Source of the DNA: Saprospiraceae bacterium
GTDB taxonomy: Bacteria > Bacteroidota > Bacteroidia > Chitinophagales > Saprospiraceae
Length of the DNA: 64,000 nt
NCBI GenBank assembly: GCA_028285545.1
Contig: JANQPA010000036.1
Location: forward strand, 62,001 to 126,000
Direction: 5' to 3'
The notes beneath the pieces are model-generated. The model saw only the letters and a list, made by a program, of their open reading frames with translations. It made no database searches and was not told the origin of the DNA. Positions 58,025 through 64,000 of this stretch are shown here, piece by piece. Position 1 is the first letter of the stretch. Each line of letters opens with the position of its first letter. Position numbers and translations under genes: made by a program.

Positions 58025-59317
58025 ATGGCAAGTCCACTTAAGGTGTTTAAATTTGGCGGGGCCTCCTTAAAAGATGCGGCATCCGTAAAAAATGTACAAA
58101 AGATACTCCTGGGATATAAAAACCAGCCATTGCTGATTGTGGTATCTGCGATGGGCAAAACTACCAATGCTTTGGAGAAGGTCATCAATGCCTATTTTGA
58201 ACAAAATGGCCAAGCTATTAGCTTATTACAGGATGTTCGAACGCAGCATTTTAGTTTGATGGAAGACCTTTTCCAGCCTGAGGATCCGGTATTTGATAGA
58301 CTTAGGATTGTTTTTGAACAGGTTCAAAATTTTATCAGTCAAGAACCAACAGGAGAATATGATTTTATTTATGACCAGATAGTATGTGTCGGTGAATTAG
58401 CTTCTTCCATCATTGTAAAGGCCTATCTCGATCAAAATCAATTGTCCACTCATTGGACTGATGCAAGAGAACTCATAATAACAGATGATATTTTTCGCGA
58501 GGGTTGGGTCCAATGGGAAGAAACTCAGGGCAATATTTCTACAAAAATAAAGCCCTTGATTTCTAAAGATCATTTTGTAATTACTCAGGGATTTATTGCC
58601 AGCACTAAAGATGGGCAATTTATCACCTTAGGAAGGGAAGGTTCTGATTATACAGCGGCCATCTTTTCCTTTTGCCTGGATGCAGAAAGTATGACCATCT
58701 GGAAAGACGTCCCTGGAGTTTTAACCGCTGATCCAAGAATCTTTGATAATGTCGTTAAACTAGATCGACTTTCTTACCGGGAGGCCATCGAAATGACCTA
58801 TTATGGGGCTAAGGTCATTCACCCTAAAACCATTAAGCCACTACAAAACAAAAGCATTCCTCTGTATGTAAAATCCTTTAAAGATCCATTAGATTCCGGC
58901 ACCTTTATTTCTGATGATGTGGGTGATCATTATCCTCCCATGGTGGCGGTGGAATCCAATCAGGCTGTCTTACAAATTTCTACGCGCGATTTTTCTTTTG
59001 TTGCTGAGCACCACATGCGTTACCTTTTTGGAGAAATAGCGGATCAACGAATACAGGTGAACCTCATGCAGAATACGGCCATTAGCTTTAGTATTTGTGT
59101 CAATGATGTTGATGATAAAATAGCTTTATTTGCCAAGGCCATAGAAAAAGATTTTAAAGTAATTATTGATCGCGACCTTCAATTGATTTCTGTCCGCCAT
59201 TATCATCAGGATGTATTGGATAATTTGAAACGTGGAAAAATTGTAATTTTAGAGGAAAGAATAGGAAAGACGGTACAGATGGTGGTGAAAGATGTGCCTA
59301 TTATGAATTGGAAATAG
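58025..59317 (+). CDS. Aspartate kinase
   Basis: 430 residues, cytosolic. Phosphorylates aspartate at the start of Lys, Thr, Met and Ile synthesis. Motifs: VFKFGGASLKD at the N-terminus, VVSAMGKTTNALEKV, GREGSDYTAAI, WKDVPGVLTADPRIF and the EMTYYGAKVIHPKTI substrate-binding region. The C-terminus (about 300-430) contains two ACT-type regulatory domains. It is a monofunctional enzyme without homoserine dehydrogenase. No symbol is given because lysC or another isoform cannot be told apart here. tilS follows on the same strand, separated by a repeat region. Confidence 0.93.
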   Translation: MASPLKVFKFGGASLKDAASVKNVQKILLGYKNQPLLIVVSAMGKTTNALEKVINAYFEQNGQAISLLQDVRTQHFSLMEDLFQPEDPVFDRLRIVFEQVQNFISQEPTGEYDFIYDQIVCVGELASSIIVKAYLDQNQLSTHWTDARELIITDDIFREGWVQWEETQGNISTKIKPLISKDHFVITQGFIASTKDGQFITLGREGSDYTAAIFSFCLDAESMTIWKDVPGVLTADPRIFDNVVKLDRLSYREAIEMTYYGAKVIHPKTIKPLQNKSIPLYVKSFKDPLDSGTFISDDVGDHYPPMVAVESNQAVLQISTRDFSFVAEHHMRYLFGEIADQRIQVNLMQNTAISFSICVNDVDDKIALFAKAIEKDFKVIIDRDLQLISVRHYHQDVLDNLKRGKIVILEERIGKTVQMVVKDVPIMNWK

Positions 59318-59459
59318 TAATCTGGTAGTCTAGTATTATAGTAGTCTAGTAGTTTGGTAATATATTCAAAATTCTATCATTCAAAATTCAAAATTATTTC
59401 CTATACACCAGACCACCAGACCACCAGACCACCAGATTACCAGACTACCAGACTACTAA
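59318..59459. repeat. CACCAGAC-type palindromic repeat, copy 2
   Basis: A left arm of GTCTGGTA/GTCTAGTA-type units (59330-59358), the 42-bp core 59360-59401 identical to 56175-56216, and a right arm of six 8-bp units of CACCAGAC type (59406-59453). It ends 1 bp before the tilS start codon. Confidence 0.85.
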
Positions 59460-59460
59460 T

Positions 59461-60804
59461 ATGAATACCCAAGAAAAATTCCTTCACTTTATCAATTCTC
59501 AAAAACTCTTCAAAAAAGAGGATCCCATACTTCTGGCAGTAAGTGGAGGAATAGATTCAATGGTTATGTGTGATCTGCTTCTGAAATGCGGCTATCAAGT
59601 AGGACTTGCTCATGTGAATTTTGAATTAAGAGGAGCTGAGTCTGATGAAGATCAGGTTTTTATACAATCTTTTTCAAGACAAAAGAATATTCCCTTTTTT
59701 ACGGTTAATTTCCCTGCCAAATCCTTAGCCAAAGAACAAAAAAGGTCCATCCAGGAATTAGCCAGAGATTTGAGATATGAATGGCTAGAAGAGATCAGGC
59801 AAAAAAATAATTACAAATTTCTTGCCACTGCACATCATTTAAATGATTCAATTGAGACCATCCTATATAACTGGACCAAGGGCACTAGCATTAAAGGCCT
59901 ATTAGGCATCCCTACTCGTAACGGATCGATCGTACGGCCATTATTAGGGATAAAAAGGGAGGAAATTGAAGAATATGCTATCGAGCATAAAATTAAATTT
60001 CGTGAGGACTCCTCTAATCTTGAAGGTAAATATTCCAGAAATAAAATTAGGCACCATGTGACTCCTATTTTAAAGGAGATCAATCCCAACTTTGAACAGA
60101 CTGTAGCCGCGAACCTCCATCCGCTTTCCGATGTTCATAATATTTATCAGTGGGCAATTTCATCTTTTTTAAAAAAGGAGCTAAAGGAAAATGGGGAAAA
60201 GCTGGAATTAAAAATTAAAAACTTGGATTTTTTTCCGGCTCCTGAAACCCTTTTGTACGAATGGCTTAAACCTTATGGTTTTAATGGTCAGCAAGCGGCC
60301 CAAATCTGGAGTCGAAGAAAAGGGCAAGCAGGAGCAATGTTTTTTTCTTCATCTTATCAATTACTTATTGACCGGGAAAAATTTATTCTGGAGGAACGTA
60401 TAGAAAAAAATATATTACAAAAGACTTACACTTTAGAAAAAGATGTTGCATTTTTGCAAATGGAAGATGCTAAGATTCAAATCAGTTTCTTCTCTGATCG
60501 CCCAAAATCATTTAAATCTGATGTCAATGTAGCATTTTTAGATGCAGATCACCTAGTTTACCCCCTGATCGTCAGACATTGGAAAAAAGGAGATTCTTTC
60601 TACCCTCTAGGAATGAATGGACATTCTAAAAAACTACAAGATTTATTTACTGACCTAAAACTACCTAGAACACAAAAAGAGAAAGTTTGGATCATCGAAA
60701 ATGGAGATGGTAAAATCTGCTGGGTGGTTGGTTTTAGAATTGATGATCGGTTTAAAATTACCTCAAATACTGAAAATGTAATGAAATTAAAGTATGAACC
60801 TTAA
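59461..60804 (+). CDS. tilS: tRNA(Ile)-lysidine synthetase TilS
   Basis: 447 residues, cytosolic. Converts C34 of tRNA-Ile(CAU) to lysidine, which changes its codon from AUG to AUA. P-loop SGGIDS (residues 28-33 in LLAVSGGIDSMVM), then TAHHLNDSIETILYNWTKGTSIKGLLGIP, then YSRNKIRHHVTPILKEINPN, all hallmarks of the N-type ATP pyrophosphatase family. The C-terminal TilS domain ends near FRIDDRFKIT. The upstream repeat array ends immediately before the ATG, so there is no recognisable RBS. Its stop is 10 bp before the next gene. Confidence 0.93.
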   Translation: MNTQEKFLHFINSQKLFKKEDPILLAVSGGIDSMVMCDLLLKCGYQVGLAHVNFELRGAESDEDQVFIQSFSRQKNIPFFTVNFPAKSLAKEQKRSIQELARDLRYEWLEEIRQKNNYKFLATAHHLNDSIETILYNWTKGTSIKGLLGIPTRNGSIVRPLLGIKREEIEEYAIEHKIKFREDSSNLEGKYSRNKIRHHVTPILKEINPNFEQTVAANLHPLSDVHNIYQWAISSFLKKELKENGEKLELKIKNLDFFPAPETLLYEWLKPYGFNGQQAAQIWSRRKGQAGAMFFSSSYQLLIDREKFILEERIEKNILQKTYTLEKDVAFLQMEDAKIQISFFSDRPKSFKSDVNVAFLDADHLVYPLIVRHWKKGDSFYPLGMNGHSKKLQDLFTDLKLPRTQKEKVWIIENGDGKICWVVGFRIDDRFKITSNTENVMKLKYEP

Positions 60805-60814
60805 ATAAAAACCT

Positions 60815-61879
60815 ATGGACAAAATTTTATTTACACTCTTATTTGGTTTGTGTACTCTGATGATTTACGGACAAAATTTGGTTGTCCCTGAAACGCAAAA
60901 ATCCATTGTAACGAAACATACAGCCACCTGGTGCCCCAACTGTGGTACCATGCCCTGGGATATATTTGAAGGAATCGTTGATGAAGCAGGTTCAAATGCA
61001 ATCGTAATTGCAGCTCATCGTTCTCGTTCCAGTGATTTATATTCAAAGACTGCCGAGGAATTTCTTTTGAATATGCCGGGTGTTATCTATCAGCCCGAAT
61101 TTTTTGTTAATGATGATAAAATGGATGGGGCCTATGCTACCTTAGTAGCAGAGGTTAAAGCTAAAGTACAGGAAAATGCAAAACAGAGCCCTGAAGTCCA
61201 ATCGGCTATTGAATTATTAGTAAATGAAGATGGATCAGGTCCCCTAATTATTAATACCAACACGAAGTTTTTTAAAAACGCAAGTGGACCTTATAGAATT
61301 GCTGTTTGGTTAATAGAAAAAGGAGTAGAGGCTGAACAGGCAAGCCGGGGTATAAATGTTGTTCACAAGCAGGTACTCAAAAAAGCTTTGACAGAGGAGA
61401 CCTTCGGCCCTGAATTTGCTAATGATGATGTCGATGCAGGAACGGAATTTCAGCATAATTTTGAATACGAGTTTGAGGAAGGAGAGGAGATTGAGAACCT
61501 TGAGGTAGCGGTGACAATCTGGAAATTTGTTGGAAACCGGTATGTATATGTCAATGGAAACAGCAGCTCTTCCTTTTCCACTGTTACTGCTACAAGTGTA
61601 AACCAACTGGAAGGTTTGTTGGAATCTTTTACCATCAGCCCGAACTTGATCGAACAGGATGCTAGAATAGATATTCAATTAAAAGAAGATATCGTCAATG
61701 CCCAACTAGGATTATTTAATATTCATGGACAATTGGTTCAGACTATCTTTAGGGGAGAGCTTTTAAGGGGAGATAACCAATTTAATTTGGAAACCTCTTC
61801 TTTACCTGCCTCAGGCTTATATTTTGTTAGCCTTAGATCCAGAGAGGGGGTAATTAGTAAAAAGGTAATTGTTAGATAA
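60815..61879 (+). CDS. Omp28-like thioredoxin-fold protein with type IX type A sorting domain
   Basis: 354 residues with a signal peptide ending MIYGQ. The early region has a thioredoxin-type CxxC in TATWCPNCGTMPWDIF, followed by a VIAAHRS and FFVNDD pattern as in Omp28-related proteins. A middle beta domain runs about 130-260. The C-terminal ~75 residues (FTISPNLIEQDARIDIQ, then LFNIHGQLVQ, then SGLYFVSLRSREGVISKKVIVR) form a type A C-terminal sorting domain, which directs secretion by the type IX system and attachment to the cell surface. Starts 10 bp after tilS, so it may share its transcript. Closely similar proteins are secreted thiol-redox or peptide-binding proteins; role unknown. Confidence 0.9.
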   Translation: MDKILFTLLFGLCTLMIYGQNLVVPETQKSIVTKHTATWCPNCGTMPWDIFEGIVDEAGSNAIVIAAHRSRSSDLYSKTAEEFLLNMPGVIYQPEFFVNDDKMDGAYATLVAEVKAKVQENAKQSPEVQSAIELLVNEDGSGPLIINTNTKFFKNASGPYRIAVWLIEKGVEAEQASRGINVVHKQVLKKALTEETFGPEFANDDVDAGTEFQHNFEYEFEEGEEIENLEVAVTIWKFVGNRYVYVNGNSSSSFSTVTATSVNQLEGLLESFTISPNLIEQDARIDIQLKEDIVNAQLGLFNIHGQLVQTIFRGELLRGDNQFNLETSSLPASGLYFVSLRSREGVISKKVIVR

Positions 61880-61880
61880 A

Positions 61881-61943
61881 GTAGAAGGTAGAAGGTAGAA
61901 GGTAGAAAGATTAGTCCTTCTACCTTCTACATTTTACCTTTTA
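61881..61943. repeat. GTAGAAG tandem array with facing reverse-complement arm
   Basis: GTAGAAG repeated in tandem (61881-61908) faces CCTTCTACCTTCTAC (61916-61930) across a short loop, making a 15-bp perfect stem. It is between convergent genes, with its right end next to the minus-strand stop. Confidence 0.8.
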
Positions 61944-63281
61944 CTAAATAAGCGCTACAACAGAATAACAAATATTATCAATCACGTAGCAAGAATTGGT
62001 ATAGGCTGGGCGGAAACTAACTCCTTCAATTTTATTTGATCCATATTTTCCGTTATAAGTGTAGGTTGTTCGCCAATCACAAACCAAATGGCCATCGATG
62101 AATAGCTTGATTGTTTTAGAAAGAAAATCAAACTTTAGTTTTACCTTAAACCAATAGCCATTATTATAGCGGAACCAATGTTTTTGGCCGTTAACCAACA
62201 CATAAGCCCTTCCATCACTTTTGAAATAAACCTTAGCTCCGATTTCGTTATGCTGATTATACTGACTTAAGCATTTTTGGATGTCAAAATAACCACTTCG
62301 ATGCTTGTATACTCCCATATCAAAACACAGTTCATAAATGCCGTATTGGCTTTCTCCTAAATTATAAATGACATCATCCTGATAATGACTGTTTTTGTAG
62401 GGGTCACGGCAAATTTTCATCACCTTGCCATATTTATTATTCATTTGGTACACTCTAGCATCATTATAAGGATTGTGTTCATTCCATCTTTCCCAGTAGG
62501 GAGATTGATCACAAAGGCCTCCCAGGTGATAGCTTTCAAAATCATCGTGTCTTAATTGTACGCCATAATTATAGCAGCCATCGTAAACAGGAGTGCAGCA
62601 AATGTCCAATCTGTAATTACTATCGTGACCATAACGGCTGTCAATGACAAGAAGGTAAGTTCCAGGCTTTAGCTGAAGTGGACCTAAGTATTCTTTTTCA
62701 TGACTATTAGAAGTGCTGTAGGCAAGTAACTTTTTATAGGTTTCAATTACTTTATCATAATGGTGATCATAATGAAAATCGCCATCAAATAATAACATCG
62801 CCAAATTAGCATGCGCATTACTCAATTTAAATTCTACGATGCTTTCTTCGTGAAGGGTAAAATAATAAACCTGATCTCTACCATATAATTCTGTATGCAA
62901 GCCCCAATAGCTATAGAAATTGTGGTTTTCAAATTTCTTAACTCCATATTGAGTATGGGAAATTTTATAATCTCCACATTCTACCCAGGCTTTTTCAAAT
63001 TCATAGAATGGTATGGATCTTTTACAGGTCAGGTAACTCCTTTTTTCTGCTTTACCATCGCTAGGCAGTTTTCTGATGATTGGATCTTCACCCTCTTCAA
63101 ATGGTTTAATGCCCAATCTTTTTATTTCTGTCTCTTCAGCTGTTAAATCATCATCAGGGCTTAATAAAGCTGTTTCATTGGTTTCTGGCTCAATCCTTAA
63201 TTCTTCTGATTCATTAAGACAAGAACTGAGTGAAAACATAAGTCCCACAATTGTAAAAAGTGTAAATAATTGTTTTTTCAT
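61944..63281 (-). CDS. Lipoprotein with PPC-like and concanavalin-like domains, unknown function
   Basis: 445 residues with a lipoprotein signal (FSLSSC, Cys21). After a charged linker, residues about 115-240 have a bacterial pre-peptidase C-terminal (PPC)-like beta-sandwich (YYFTLHEESIVEFKLS, then LQLKPGTYLLVIDSRYG). A lectin-like or LamG-type domain from about 250 to the end follows (DDFESYHLGGLCDQSPYWERW, then AYVLVNGQKHWFRYNNGYWFKVKLKFDFLSKTIKLFIDG). Such proteins bind sugars or protein surfaces but have no catalytic motif here. The name is based on fold appearance only. It ends at a repeat and starts 252 bp from the DUF1028 gene. Confidence 0.75.
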   Translation of the reverse strand: MKKQLFTLFTIVGLMFSLSSCLNESEELRIEPETNETALLSPDDDLTAEETEIKRLGIKPFEEGEDPIIRKLPSDGKAEKRSYLTCKRSIPFYEFEKAWVECGDYKISHTQYGVKKFENHNFYSYWGLHTELYGRDQVYYFTLHEESIVEFKLSNAHANLAMLLFDGDFHYDHHYDKVIETYKKLLAYSTSNSHEKEYLGPLQLKPGTYLLVIDSRYGHDSNYRLDICCTPVYDGCYNYGVQLRHDDFESYHLGGLCDQSPYWERWNEHNPYNDARVYQMNNKYGKVMKICRDPYKNSHYQDDVIYNLGESQYGIYELCFDMGVYKHRSGYFDIQKCLSQYNQHNEIGAKVYFKSDGRAYVLVNGQKHWFRYNNGYWFKVKLKFDFLSKTIKLFIDGHLVCDWRTTYTYNGKYGSNKIEGVSFRPAYTNSCYVIDNICYSVVALI

Positions 63282-63410
63282 GATTAAATTTTAATGGTTT
63301 TCAATTGATTTTTGCCAAATAGAATAATTGTCTTAGAGAAGAGTTTTAATCAAAAAAAAGGTAAGGGCTAGCGGAATAGAATTATTTTAGTTCCGAGTTC
63401 AGTGTTAAAA

Positions 63411-63536
63411 GCCACGTAGTGGCGAAATAGATTAGCCGAGGACGTAAGCCGTCGGGCTCGAATAAAAAAGGCAAGGAATGGCAAAATAAAATAGCCGATG
63501 GCGCAAGCCATCGGGACAAAGGAAAAAAAGCCGATG
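63411..63536. repeat. GC-rich REP-like hairpin repeats
   Basis: GCCACGTAGTGGC (63411-63423), a hairpin AGCCGAGGAC-GTAA-GCCGTCGGGCT (63434-63458), and a second hairpin with perfect arms CCGATGGC/GCCATCGG around GCAA (63495-63514). A third AGCCGATG (63529-63536) supplies the start codon of the next gene. Confidence 0.75.
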
Positions 63537-64000
63537 AGATCGAAATTATCCATATTGATAATATTGGGATTCATTTCTACCCTCAAGTCCCAACATACCT
63601 TTTCCATAGTAGCCATAGATACCATTACTTTGGAAATTGGTAGTGCCGGAGCAACTTGCTTAGATTCCAGGCAAGAAGGGGTCGGGGCTGTAGTTATAAG
63701 TGATATTATACCGGGAAGAGGGGCCATTCATTCCCAGGCCCTGCTAAATTTCTCCAATCAGGCTAATGCTCGAAAAAGGATGGAAGCTGGAGATAAGCCC
63801 CAACAAATTATTGACTGGCTTCGTCAAAATGACGTCCAAAGATTACCAGAACTGCGCCAGTATGGAATCGTAGCAATAGACCCTGCCGGGAACATTGAAA
63901 CAGCCGCTTTCACAGGACGCAATTGCCTGGATGTTAAAGGACAAATTCTGGGCTCAGATTATGCCATCCAGGGAAACATCTTAATTGGTACAGAAGTATT
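63534..64000 (+). CDS. DUF1028 (Ntn-hydrolase-like) protein, 3' end outside window
   Basis: Reading frame from the ATG at 63534, open at the window edge (155 residues visible). A short signal peptide (MRSKLSILIILGFISTLKSQ) is followed by HTFSIVAIDTITLEIGSAG, the DUF1028 N-terminus (predicted Ntn-type fold), with TCLDSRQEGVGAVVISDIIPGRGAIHSQALLNFSN and QRLPELRQYGIVAIDPAGN. Function of the family is unknown; Ntn-type hydrolases share an N-terminal nucleophile, but none is shown here. The start codon lies in the third copy of an AGCCGATG unit of the upstream REP-like repeats, so its promoter or RBS may be derived from repeat DNA. Confidence 0.85.
   Translation, partial: MRSKLSILIILGFISTLKSQHTFSIVAIDTITLEIGSAGATCLDSRQEGVGAVVISDIIPGRGAIHSQALLNFSNQANARKRMEAGDKPQQIIDWLRQNDVQRLPELRQYGIVAIDPAGNIETAAFTGRNCLDVKGQILGSDYAIQGNILIGTEV

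Noticed and set aside
59406-59453. CRISPR-like array before tilS
   Set aside because: Short degenerate 8-bp units, no spacers.
56160-59459. Insertion sequence or composite transposon flanking the amidase and aspartate kinase genes
   Set aside because: The two copies share a core but no transposase or target duplication is visible, and both enclosed genes look like normal chromosomal genes.
1-64000. tRNA or rRNA genes
   Set aside because: I looked in the gaps for cloverleaf ends and rRNA motifs and saw none.

Overview
The window comes from a Bacteroidota chromosome, most likely a free-living gliding-type lineage such as the Saprospiria or a relative (lineage is inference; no rRNA is present). 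The supporting evidence is type IX secretion cargo with type A and type B (gliding-associated) C-terminal domains, a PorP/SprF partner, an Oar-like TonB receptor with an N-terminal carboxypeptidase-regulatory domain, LytS/LytTR and BlaI/M56 regulators, many lipoproteins, low GC, and promoters of the Bacteroidota type (-7 TAnnTTTG).

Layout. 0-8 kb: a 5'-truncated LytS-type kinase and its LytTR regulator, a terminator, a secreted Ntn penicillin-acylase-family enzyme, a convergent TAP-type alpha/beta hydrolase, an AraC-family regulator and an atypical pyruvate kinase-like protein. 8-15 kb: an S8 lipoprotein protease, an Oar-like outer-membrane receptor and two membrane proteins. 15-21 kb: a 1588-residue type IX cargo protein (CUB, PKD, two P-domains, eight SprB-like repeats) followed by its PorP/SprF-like partner. 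21-28 kb: folD-prmA, a 1531-residue secreted protein of unknown function and a small conserved protein. 28-32.4 kb: a TetR regulator with matching palindromes at its own promoter and before the next genes, then a diheme cytochrome c and the two subunits of an isoquinoline 1-oxidoreductase-type molybdenum hydroxylase; this reads as one regulated respiratory oxidation unit. 32.5-47.4 kb: a secreted hydrolase region with two VPS10/Asp-box beta-propeller proteins, two N-acyl-D-amino-acid deacylase-like amidohydrolases, a lipid acyltransferase, a 58-residue membrane/coiled-coil protein and a tandem pair of nearly identical M20 (AbgB-like) hydrolases. 47.4-56.2 kb: an HI0933-family flavoprotein, then a BlaI repressor, an unknown lipoprotein and two paralogous M56 (BlaR1-type) membrane metalloproteases with large unfamiliar C-terminal domains and no beta-lactamase nearby. 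56-64 kb: an amidase, aspartate kinase, tilS, a type A type-IX-sorted thioredoxin-fold protein, a PPC plus lectin-like lipoprotein and the start of a DUF1028 protein.

The most unusual feature is in the gaps between genes. Many gaps, mostly at gene 3' ends, carry short tandem arrays (7- or 8-bp units) that face their own reverse complement across a short core, or otherwise form long hairpins. The units differ (GTAGAAG, CACCAGAC, AATACCCC, TCAATATCAATT and others) but the architecture recurs. Two copies share an identical 42-bp core, one array is an eightfold G4-type repeat, and at least two elements run into a coding end. The other strong candidate for an undescribed system is the BlaI-lipoprotein-M56-M56 locus.
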